The position numbers and the translations under genes were made by a program. From NCBI RefSeq assembly GCF_030656875.1, contig NZ_CP130943.1, positions 186,001-250,000 of the forward strand: a stretch of 64,000 nt of DNA, read 5' to 3'. Under the pieces are notes generated by a model that had not been told where the DNA came from, searched no databases, and saw only the letters and a list, made by a program, of their open reading frames with translations. Positions 56,271 through 64,000 of the stretch are shown here, one piece after another; position 1 is the first letter of the stretch; every line of letters begins with the position of its first letter. This DNA is from Prescottella sp. R16. GTDB lineage: Bacteria; Actinomycetota; Actinomycetes; Mycobacteriales; Mycobacteriaceae.

Positions 56271-59200
56271 CTACGGCTCGTAGACCCGCATGGTGCCGGG
56301 CGACCAGAGTCCGGATCGGGTGGTGTCGAGGGTTTCGGTGTCGGCGGGTCGGGCGTCGGGGTAGTGGCGGTCGTAGCGCTCGAGGCTGCCCCAGTCGCGG
56401 GCCCAGTCGTTTTCGAGGTAGGTGGGGATGGTGGTGGCGCCGGCGAGCATTTCGGTCCAGCCGAGGGGGCCGCCGTTTTCGAGGGACTGCCAGGTGTCGG
56501 TGGAGCTGACGGCGAGGGGCCGGTCGGGCAGGATGCGGTATTCGGGCATTTCGGCGATGCCGTTGAGGTGGTCGAAGGGGCGTTGGCAGGGGAATTGGAG
56601 GCCGACGGCCCAGTCGAGGAGGACGGGGTTGTCGTTGCCGACGACGTCGCTCAACGAGTGCAGGGTGGGCACGCGGGGCGGGGTGAAGGCGAGCCATTGG
56701 TCGCCGGTGAGGTTGGGGTCGGATGCGTTGATGCGGACGACGTCCGTGTCGGTGGGGAGGGCGTCGAGGGGGATGCGCAGGTTGCGCCAGGAGGGGGCGG
56801 GGCCGATGTCGTGGGGCTGGTAGGCGCCCTGGAGTTCGATGGTGCCGTCGGGGAGGCGTTTGCCGTATTCGAGGGTGAGGGATTGGCCGTAGTTGATTTG
56901 GCCGGTGATCTGGTCGACGGAGTGGATGCGTCCGGCGGCGGAGATGACGACGAGGGGGGTGTCGTCGGTGCGTTCGGGGATTGCGTACCAGCTGGAGACG
57001 ACGGATGCGGGTTGCTGGATGCCGTCCTGGTAGCTGCCGAGGACGGGGGTGCGGGCGGGGTCGAGTCCGAAGGGCAGTTTGACGGTGCTGCCGTTGATGC
57101 CCTGGGTGCCGAATCCGCCGGTGGTGCCGGAGCCGGCGCCGGTTTGGAAGCTGGAGCCGATGCTCTGGCTGTCGGTGTTGCCCATGCCGGCTTTGACTTC
57201 GACGAAGTCGGCGGTGAGGTCGCTGGGTACGCCGTTGGGGGTGAATCCGACGGGTTTGCTGCCGGCGAGGGGGTCGTTCGGGTCGGCGAGCGGATTGTCG
57301 GGGTCGGTGACGGGGGTGAGTGCGCCGGCGTTGGGGTCTTGTTCGACGAGGACGTCGTCGGCGAGTCCGCAGGTGCGTCCGGCGACGGCGTCGATGTTGG
57401 AGCGGGCCAGCGAGTAGGCGGGGTACTGCGACACGGCGCCCTTGAGCATGGACATGACTTCGAAGAGCACCATGATGCCGGCGACGACGGTCAGGGGGGC
57501 GGCCGCGAATTTGCGGATGCGCCGCCCCTTGGGGCTGGACGCTTTTTCGGGTGGTGGTGCGTAGCCTTCGCGCAGGTATTGCCAGGCGACGAGGGCGACG
57601 GACAGTCCGAAGAGGACGAGGAACAGGGTGCTGGATTCGCGGCCGTCGAATTGGACGGTCTTGTCGAACCAGGGGACGCCGTAGGAGGAGACGTACCAGT
57701 AGCCGTTGATGCCGGAGAAGGAGAGTGCGAGGACGAACAGCAGTCCGGCGAGGAACACGGTGCGGTTGCGTCGAGAGCGTAGGGCGCTGGCGGAGACGAC
57801 GACGGCGGTGAGCGCGGCGAGGGATCCGGCGATGCCGGCGTAGGCCCCGAAGTGGTGGGTCCACTTGGTGGGGTTGAACATCATGAAGAAGATCGTTCCG
57901 AACACGATGCCCATGAGCCGCCAGGACGGTCCGGTGGCGACGCCGGGGATGCGTTTGCGGCGCAGGAACACGAACAGGGTCGTGAACAGGCACAGCAGCA
58001 TCGTCAGGAATGCGAAGCGTCGGGCGAGGGAGCCGTCGGTGGTTTGGACGAACAGGAAGTAGTAGCGCTGGTAGTCCTGGAACCATTCGAGGCTGGGGCC
58101 GATGATGGTGCGGACGCGGGTGGCTTCCATGACGGCGGCCCAGGTCTGGTCGGCGAAGACGACGGTGAGGACGAGGGTGCCGGCCGCGGCGAGCGGCAGG
58201 AGTTGGGAGAACGTTCCGATTTCTCGTCGGCGGCGGACGATCAGCCGGGTCAGCGGGCGCACGCCGGCGAGGAGTGCGGCGATGCACATGAGGCCGGTGG
58301 GTGCTGCGGCGAGGGTGAAGGCGCCGATGAGGGCGGCGATCGCGGCGGGCAGCAGGCGTCCGGTGGCGATGGCGCGTTCGATGGAGCACCAGGTCAGCAG
58401 GGCGCCGACGGCGACGATCGGTTCGGGTCGCAGGCCGTTGTTGTAGGGCAGCCAGAACGCGAGGAACACGAGGCCGCCGGTCCACAGGGCGACGGTGTTG
58501 GTGCGGACGGCGCGGCCGAGGCGGGGGACGACTTCGCGGCTGATGACCATCCAGCACACGATGGCGGCGATCAGTGCGGGCAGTCGCATCCAGGGGCTGG
58601 CGGTGGAGATCTTCGCCATGGCGGCGAGGACGTCGTAGTACCAGCCGAAGGGAGCCTCGGGGACGCCGAACCAGCGGAAGTAGTTGGCCATGTAGCCGGA
58701 GTGCTCGGAGGCGCGGGCCATGGTGAGGAGGTAGCCGTCGTCGGAGGTGTTGGCGCCGAAGAAGTGCCAGCCGACGAGGGTGCCGACCACAACACTGTCG
58801 ACGGCACCGAACTTCCACCAGCGGGTGGGCAGGAAGCGGCGGGCGCGGCGGCCGTCGACGCTGTCGAGCCGGTGCAGGGCGACGAGGGAGATGGCGGTCG
58901 ACAGGACCGCGGTGATCATCGCGACGAGTTTGATCGCGGTGGGGGTCGACGAGAAGCGGGAGTCGACGTCCATGGTGAAGTTCAGGCCGGGGACGGTCTG
59001 CCCGGTGAGGTCGGAGAAGATGCCGACGACCTGCGGACGGTAGTCGAACGGCATCTCGCCGACGAGGGGGTCGCCGTCGTCGGTGGTGAGGCCGACGAAC
59101 TGGGCGGTGGTGCCGGTGACGTCGGAGGCGATCGCGATTTCGCTGCACTGGCCGGATTCGACGTCGCTGCGGGGTGCGGAGGCGACGACGACGTTGCGGT

Positions 59201-59594
59201 TGAGTACGTCGACGGTGTCCTGGGACACGCGGACGAACATGGCGTTGACGGCGGCTTTTTCGCCTTGTGGTGGCGCGGTGGCCAGCAGGATGCCGCCGTC
59301 GTCGGGGAGGGCGGCGACGGCCCGGCAGGGGATGGTCGCTTTCAGGGACACCGGCACCTGCGACATCAGGGGTGCCTCGATGTCGGTGATCGCCCCGTTC
59401 TGCGGCCAGGACACGGTCGCGGCGGTCTGGGTGACCGGCAGGAACGGGGTGGCCAGGGCCAGGAGAATGCCGATCAGTCCGGTGACGACGGCGATGAGTC
59501 GTGCCCGGCGGACGTCCGCGTTCCGGGTCGGTGAAACCGGGGGTGGAGCGCCGGCTTCGGGGTCGGGCGCGGGAGCTGTCACAACGTCGGGCAC
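56271..59594 (-). CDS. emb: Arabinosyltransferase (Emb family), first copy
   Basis: A 1107-residue GT-C arabinosyltransferase that extends arabinan from decaprenylphosphoryl arabinose. A membrane helix near residue 35 is followed by a jelly-roll-like extracellular domain, about 13 further helices, and a C-terminal carbohydrate-binding region (residues about 720-1107). The catalytic loop is GANTSDDGYLLTMARASEHS, then NYFRWFGVPEAPFGWYYDVL. The residue matching M. tuberculosis EmbB Met306 is Met326. GTG start. It follows a tandem paralogue 74 bases upstream. Assignment to EmbA, B or C is uncertain. Confidence 0.95.
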   Translation of the reverse strand: MPDVVTAPAPDPEAGAPPPVSPTRNADVRRARLIAVVTGLIGILLALATPFLPVTQTAATVSWPQNGAITDIEAPLMSQVPVSLKATIPCRAVAALPDDGGILLATAPPQGEKAAVNAMFVRVSQDTVDVLNRNVVVASAPRSDVESGQCSEIAIASDVTGTTAQFVGLTTDDGDPLVGEMPFDYRPQVVGIFSDLTGQTVPGLNFTMDVDSRFSSTPTAIKLVAMITAVLSTAISLVALHRLDSVDGRRARRFLPTRWWKFGAVDSVVVGTLVGWHFFGANTSDDGYLLTMARASEHSGYMANYFRWFGVPEAPFGWYYDVLAAMAKISTASPWMRLPALIAAIVCWMVISREVVPRLGRAVRTNTVALWTGGLVFLAFWLPYNNGLRPEPIVAVGALLTWCSIERAIATGRLLPAAIAALIGAFTLAAAPTGLMCIAALLAGVRPLTRLIVRRRREIGTFSQLLPLAAAGTLVLTVVFADQTWAAVMEATRVRTIIGPSLEWFQDYQRYYFLFVQTTDGSLARRFAFLTMLLCLFTTLFVFLRRKRIPGVATGPSWRLMGIVFGTIFFMMFNPTKWTHHFGAYAGIAGSLAALTAVVVSASALRSRRNRTVFLAGLLFVLALSFSGINGYWYVSSYGVPWFDKTVQFDGRESSTLFLVLFGLSVALVAWQYLREGYAPPPEKASSPKGRRIRKFAAAPLTVVAGIMVLFEVMSMLKGAVSQYPAYSLARSNIDAVAGRTCGLADDVLVEQDPNAGALTPVTDPDNPLADPNDPLAGSKPVGFTPNGVPSDLTADFVEVKAGMGNTDSQSIGSSFQTGAGSGTTGGFGTQGINGSTVKLPFGLDPARTPVLGSYQDGIQQPASVVSSWYAIPERTDDTPLVVISAAGRIHSVDQITGQINYGQSLTLEYGKRLPDGTIELQGAYQPHDIGPAPSWRNLRIPLDALPTDTDVVRINASDPNLTGDQWLAFTPPRVPTLHSLSDVVGNDNPVLLDWAVGLQFPCQRPFDHLNGIAEMPEYRILPDRPLAVSSTDTWQSLENGGPLGWTEMLAGATTIPTYLENDWARDWGSLERYDRHYPDARPADTETLDTTRSGLWSPGTMRVYEP

Positions 59595-59668
59595 GGTTGT
59601 CGATCGTATGCGAGATCGTTCCGTTACCCGAAAACGGCGGACCCGCTCTCAGCTAGTTCACAGGCTGG

Positions 59669-62600
59669 TCAGGCGGGTGGTGCGTTCCGGATCGGGCCTG
59701 GTGACCACAGTCCGGAACGTCGGATCTGCTCGACGTCGACGGTCGCCGGTCGGGCGGATTCGACGATCGGGGTGAACCGTTCGAGGGAGCCCCAGTCGCG
59801 TCGCCAGTCGTCGGCCAGGTAGGTGGGGACGGTCTGGGCGTTCAGGAGCAGGGACGTCCAGCCGAGGGGGCCGCCGCCGATCGCGTCCTGCCAGGCGTTG
59901 GTGGCCTGGGCGCCGACCCGGTCGGGCAGGATCCGGTATTCGGGGACTTCGGCGACGCCGTCGTGGTGGTCGAACGGGCGCTGGCAGGGGAAGGCGAGGC
60001 CCACGGACCAGTCCAGGAGGACGGGTGCGCTGCTGCCGACGACGGTCTGCAGGGTCTGCATGTGTGGGACGCGGGGTGGGGTGACGGCGAGCCACTGGTC
60101 GGGGGCGAGTCCGGTGTCGGAGGCGACGATGCGGACGGTGTTCGCGTCGGCGGGCAGCTGGTCGAGGGGGACGCGCAGGTTCCGCCACGAGGGGGCGGGG
60201 CCGATGTCGATGGGGGCGATGCGGCCGAGGACCTCGACGCTGCCGTCGGTGGCCTGTCTGCCGTATTCGATCTCGAGGAGCTGGCCGGGGGTGACGACGC
60301 CGTCGGGGTCGACGGAGTGGATGCGGCCGGCGGCGGCGATGCTGAGGATCGGGGTGTCGGCGCTGCGGTCGGGGAGCCCGTACCAGCCGGTGACGAGGTC
60401 GGCGGCCTGTTGGGCGCCGTTCTGGTGGCTGCCGAGGACGGGGGTGGTGGCGGGGTCGAGTCCGTAGGGGAGGGTGACGCTGCTGCCGTTGATGCCGGCG
60501 GTGCTTTCGGTGCCGCCGCTGGTGCCGGCGCGGGTGCCGGTCCGGTCCTGGTCCTGGGTGTCGGTGCCGGTTCCGGTGTCGACGCTGTTGGCTCCGCCGG
60601 TGGCGACGTTCTCCTTGTCGGCGGTGAGGTCGCCGGCGACACCGTTCGGGGTGAAGCCGGTGGATTCGGTGGCCCTGAACGCTGCGGCTCCGGTGGTGTC
60701 GGTGGGACGGTTCAGGAGGGTCAGCATGCCGACGTTCGGGTCGTTTTCGACGAGGACGTAGTCGGCGAGTGCGCACGTGTTCCCGGTCAGTGACCGCAGG
60801 TTGGATTGTGCGATCGAGTACGACGGGTACTGGGCGACGGCACCCTTGATCAGCGACAGCAGTTCGAAGAGGACGATGGCGGCGGCGGCGAGGGTGAGTG
60901 GTGCGGGGGACCAGCGCCGGGTGCGGGCGAGGCGGCCCCCGTTGCCCGGCACGGTCTTCTCGTGTGGTTCGCGGATGTGGAACCACGCGGCGAGGAGGAG
61001 TGCGAGCACGGTCAGGCCGAGGAACACGGTGGAGAAGCCCTTGCCGAGGATCATCGGAGGCTTGTCCCACCAGGGGACGCCGTAGCTGGAGACGTACCAC
61101 CAGCCGTTGGAGCCGGTGAAGGCGAGCGCCAGGATGGCCAGGACGCCGGCGGCGAACAGGGTGCGGTTGCGCTTGGAACGCAGGCTGGCACCGGCGACGG
61201 TGACGGCGGCGAGGGCGGCGACGGAGCCGGCGAGGCCGGCGTACACGCCGAAGTGGTGGGTCCATTTGGTGGGCGTGAAGCTCATCAACAGCAGGGACGC
61301 GAACACGATGCCGAGGATGCGGCGGGACGGCCCGGCGGAGGTGCCGGGGATGCGGCCGCCGCGGCGCAGCATCATCATCACGCACACGACGAGGCACAGC
61401 AGCATGACGAAGACACCGAAGCGGCGGGCGAGGGAGCCGTCGGGGGAGATACCGAGGAGGGCGTCCCAGCGGACGCGTTCGTCGAACCAGGCGACGTTGG
61501 GGCCGACGGCGGAGCGAACGCGGGTGGCTTCGAGGACGGATGCGAGGGTCTGGTCGGCGAACACGGCGACGAGGACGACGGTGCCGGCTGCGAGTACGGG
61601 TGCGAGTTGGGCGGTGACGCCGACGGTGCGGGCGCGACGGACGAGGACCTGCACGACGGGTCGGGCGCCGGCGATGAGCGCGGCGATCGCGATCAGGCCG
61701 GTGGGACCGGCGGCGAGGGAGAACGCGGCGATCAGGACGGCGACGGCGGCGGGCAGCATGCGGCCGGTGGCGATGGCACGTTCGATGGAGCACCAGGTCA
61801 GCAGGGCGCCGAGCGCGATGATCGGTTCGGGGCGCAGGCCGTTGTCGAACGGCATCCAGAAGGCCAGGAAGACGAGGCCACCGGTCCATATCGCGACGGT
61901 GTCGCGGCGGACGGTCCGGCCGAGCCGCGGCAGCACCTCGCGGCTGATGATCATCCAGCAGAGGATGCCGGCGATCAGTGTGGGCAGCCGCATCCACATG
62001 CTGGCGGTGCTCACCTTCGTGAACAGCACCAGTACGTCGTAGTACCAGCCGAAGGGGGCTTCGGGGACGCCGAACCAGCGGAAGTAGTTGGCCATGTAGC
62101 CGGCGTGTTCGGACACCCGCGCCATGGTGAGGAGGTAGCCGTCGTCGGAGGTGTTGGCGCCGATGACGTGCCACACGGCCAGTCCGCCGATCACGACACC
62201 GTCGACGGCGCCGATCTTCCACCAGCGGGCGGGCAGGAAGCGGCGGGCACGGCGGCCGTCGACGCTGTCGAGCCGGTGCAGCGCGACGAGGGAGACGAGG
62301 GTGGCGAGCACCGCGCCGATCATCGCGACGAGTTTGATCGGGGTGGGGCTCGACGAGAACCGGGAGTCCAGGTCGGCGCGCACGTCGAGGCCGGCGGGCG
62401 GGGTGCCCTGCAGGTCGGTGAAGATGCCCACCATCTGTGGCCGGATGTCGCCGGTGACGGTGGTGGCCTGTTCGTCGGGCAGTCCGGTGACGGCGGCGGT
62501 GGTGCCGGTGGCGTCGGAGGTGACGACGATGTCGGCGCAGCCGTGCATCCGGTCGAGGGGCAGCGACAGCAGGGCGGTGTCGCGCAGGACGGCGCGGAGG

Positions 62601-62956
62601 CGGGCGGGTTCGGTGTCGGACGCGGCGTCGACCTTGATGACGAGCCCGTCGGCTTCGGCGCGTTCGGCGGGGGTGGGTGCGGTCGCGACGAGGGCGCCGC
62701 CGGTGTCGGGGAGTTGTCCGACGGCCGTGCAGGGCACGGTCACGTGCAGGTTCTGGGGCGTGTAGGTCACCAGGGGTGCTTCGACGCTCGTGAGCGCCCC
62801 GTTCTGCGGCCAGCTGATCGATGCCGCGTCCTGTTGCACGGGCAGGAACGGGGTGGCGAGGGCGAGGATCGCGCCGAGGACGCCTCCGACGATCGCGACG
62901 AGCCGGGCGGTCCGCACATCGCGGGTGGGGGCGGGGGCGGTCGAGGCGTCGGGCAC
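59669..62956 (-). CDS. emb: Arabinosyltransferase (Emb family), second copy
   Basis: A 1095-residue paralogue of the downstream gene with the same layout. The catalytic loop is GANTSDDGYLLTMARVSEHA, then NYFRWFGVPEAPFGWYYDVL. In the drug-linked segment, the position matching EmbB Met306 is Phe312 (VLVLFTKVSTAS). The C-terminal domain (GINGSSVTLPYGLDPATTPV, and FPCQRPFDHHDGVAEVPEYR) aligns closely with copy 1, while the linker at about 745-820 has diverged. GTG start. The two genes probably form one transcript. M. tuberculosis has three such genes. Confidence 0.95.
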   Translation of the reverse strand: MPDASTAPAPTRDVRTARLVAIVGGVLGAILALATPFLPVQQDAASISWPQNGALTSVEAPLVTYTPQNLHVTVPCTAVGQLPDTGGALVATAPTPAERAEADGLVIKVDAASDTEPARLRAVLRDTALLSLPLDRMHGCADIVVTSDATGTTAAVTGLPDEQATTVTGDIRPQMVGIFTDLQGTPPAGLDVRADLDSRFSSSPTPIKLVAMIGAVLATLVSLVALHRLDSVDGRRARRFLPARWWKIGAVDGVVIGGLAVWHVIGANTSDDGYLLTMARVSEHAGYMANYFRWFGVPEAPFGWYYDVLVLFTKVSTASMWMRLPTLIAGILCWMIISREVLPRLGRTVRRDTVAIWTGGLVFLAFWMPFDNGLRPEPIIALGALLTWCSIERAIATGRMLPAAVAVLIAAFSLAAGPTGLIAIAALIAGARPVVQVLVRRARTVGVTAQLAPVLAAGTVVLVAVFADQTLASVLEATRVRSAVGPNVAWFDERVRWDALLGISPDGSLARRFGVFVMLLCLVVCVMMMLRRGGRIPGTSAGPSRRILGIVFASLLLMSFTPTKWTHHFGVYAGLAGSVAALAAVTVAGASLRSKRNRTLFAAGVLAILALAFTGSNGWWYVSSYGVPWWDKPPMILGKGFSTVFLGLTVLALLLAAWFHIREPHEKTVPGNGGRLARTRRWSPAPLTLAAAAIVLFELLSLIKGAVAQYPSYSIAQSNLRSLTGNTCALADYVLVENDPNVGMLTLLNRPTDTTGAAAFRATESTGFTPNGVAGDLTADKENVATGGANSVDTGTGTDTQDQDRTGTRAGTSGGTESTAGINGSSVTLPYGLDPATTPVLGSHQNGAQQAADLVTGWYGLPDRSADTPILSIAAAGRIHSVDPDGVVTPGQLLEIEYGRQATDGSVEVLGRIAPIDIGPAPSWRNLRVPLDQLPADANTVRIVASDTGLAPDQWLAVTPPRVPHMQTLQTVVGSSAPVLLDWSVGLAFPCQRPFDHHDGVAEVPEYRILPDRVGAQATNAWQDAIGGGPLGWTSLLLNAQTVPTYLADDWRRDWGSLERFTPIVESARPATVDVEQIRRSGLWSPGPIRNAPPA

Positions 62957-62984
62957 GGTGATCGACTCTAGGTGAGGGACGCTG

Positions 62985-64000
62985 TCAGGTCAGGTTCCGC
63001 AGGTCCCAGACCCAGACGCCGTCGACGCGGGTGCCGTCGACGCCGAGGAGTTGGTTCACGGTGGCGCGGAGGGCGCGTTCGTTCTTGCCGGGTGGCAGTA
63101 CGACGACGTCGGCGTTCCAGAAGGCCAGGTCGGCGCGGGCGGTGGCGCGGGTGGCGTTGTCGATCGGGGGGACCTGCCCGGTTTCCCGGGCTTTGGTGAG
63201 GACGAGGGCGGTGGGGCGGTCGTCGGGGCCGTATTTGCCGTTGTCGTCGGGTCCGGCGGGGCCGACGAAGTAGCCGCCGGCGATGGGGTAGCCGAAGTTC
63301 TGCTGCACCTGCCATTGCAGGGCGGTGGCGTCCTCGGGCCGGGGGAGGGGGACGGTGACGACGGATCCGTCGGTGACGTAGGAGCGCCAGGTGCCGTCGG
63401 CGAAGAATGCGGGTGCGGGGGTGCGGTGGGCGACGTCGGCGGGGGTCGGGGCGAGGGGCAGGAGTGCGACGGCGAGCCAGCCGAGCCACAGCAGGGTGGT
63501 GGAGCGTTGTCCGTCGCGGCCGGCGGCGATCGCCCGGTCGGTGCCGACGGCGAGCAGGATCGCGATGGCGGGGACGGCGCCCATCGCGAAGCGGGATTCG
63601 AGGACGGATTCGAGGAGCGGCAGTTTCGCGAACCACGCCCAGGGCAGGGTGATGCCGGTGGCGGTGTGGGCGACGGACAGTTCGACGCCCATGGACAACA
63701 CTGCCATCACGGCGGCGGTGACGGCGGCGGCCCGGGCGACGGGGATGCGGCGCAGCCAGACGGCGGTCATGGTGGCGAGGAGGATCAGCGGCCAGCCGAA
63801 GAAGGCGTTCTCTTCGGTGGCGTTCATGGACAGTCCGGTGGCGGAGCCGGGGTCGCCGCCGAGGGATTGGGTGGGGAAGCGGGTGAAGGCGTTGGCGTCG
63901 TTGCCGACGGGGCCGTGCTCGATGGAGTGGTAGCTCTGTGGGCCGAGGAACTGCCACCACAGAGGGAACGCGACGATGACGAGGGCGACGGCGCCGCCGA
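62985..64000 (-). CDS. Polytopic membrane glycosyltransferase-like protein, C-terminal part
   Basis: The gene runs off the right edge; about 338 residues of the C-terminal part are present, with the open frame continuing through 64000. It shows several hydrophobic helices (LILLATMTAVWL, AAVTAAVMAVLSMGVEL) separated by GNDANAFTRFPTQSLGGDPG and ESVLESRFAMGAVPAIAILL, then a soluble end (VVTVPLPRPEDATALQWQVQ). The LPLLESVLESRFA pattern resembles YfhO/GT-C-like membrane proteins of actinobacteria. It does not look like AftA, which flanks emb genes in mycobacteria. It precedes the emb genes by 28 bases and may be co-transcribed. Confidence 0.6.
   Translation of the reverse strand, partial: GGAVALVIVAFPLWWQFLGPQSYHSIEHGPVGNDANAFTRFPTQSLGGDPGSATGLSMNATEENAFFGWPLILLATMTAVWLRRIPVARAAAVTAAVMAVLSMGVELSVAHTATGITLPWAWFAKLPLLESVLESRFAMGAVPAIAILLAVGTDRAIAAGRDGQRSTTLLWLGWLAVALLPLAPTPADVAHRTPAPAFFADGTWRSYVTDGSVVTVPLPRPEDATALQWQVQQNFGYPIAGGYFVGPAGPDDNGKYGPDDRPTALVLTKARETGQVPPIDNATRATARADLAFWNADVVVLPPGKNERALRATVNQLLGVDGTRVDGVWVWDLRNLT

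Overview
This is high-GC actinobacterial DNA from a mycolic-acid bacterium, most likely a Rhodococcus or close Nocardiaceae relative. The evidence is the arabinogalactan and mycolate genes (glf, glfT2, ubiA, aftB, Ag85-type mycolyltransferases, cutinase-like Culp6, fadD32, pks13, accD4, two Emb arabinosyltransferases), DtxR/IdeR-type iron boxes, a PE/PPE/EspG trio, and a gene order that follows the Mycobacterium tuberculosis sodA-to-emb interval. The species cannot be fixed from this window. No tRNA, rRNA, CRISPR array, insertion sequence or prophage was seen.

Layout. 0-5.5 kb: 5' end of sodA, an acyltransferase-3 membrane protein, msrA, an LLM oxidoreductase, a DnaA-box-rich gap, a rhodanese, and a DUF4328/GDPD pair. 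5.5-14.7 kb: DUF5926, two ferritins, an LCP protein, a CPBP protease, a beta-lactamase-fold hydrolase, an IdeR-boxed DUF2470 protein, an unknown protein, pheA and a phosphoglycerate mutase-like protein. 14.6-19 kb: EspG, PPE and PE genes, a minimal metallopeptidase, a septum-formation-type membrane protein and an ankyrin protein. 19-21 kb: serS and a PaaI-type thioesterase. 21-27.9 kb: an accessory block of three tandem secreted Ig-like repeat proteins that share an unusual C-terminal tail. 28-34.6 kb: acyltransferase, HAD phosphatase, a PGRP/amidase with LGFP-like end, a SpoIID/LytB protein and a TipA-type MerR regulator.

34.6-55 kb is the cell-envelope core, all on the plus strand. glf, glfT2, the DPPR phosphatase, ubiA and aftB overlap one another and build galactan and the arabinose donor. 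Two mycolyltransferases, a DUF732 lipoprotein and a Culp6-type cutinase follow. fadD32, pks13 and accD4 then activate, carboxylate and condense the meromycolate chain. 55-64 kb is on the minus strand: an AbiEi/DUF559-like protein, two tandem Emb arabinosyltransferases and a truncated polytopic membrane protein.

The genes together describe how the mycomembrane is made: galactan synthesis, arabinan priming and extension, mycolate assembly, and mycolate transfer. Non-coding features of note are a 53-bp hairpin present three times, two groups of DnaA-box-like 9-mers, a five-unit 10-bp phased repeat upstream of fadD32, IdeR-type boxes at the DUF2470 and ferritin genes, and several operator-like palindromes.
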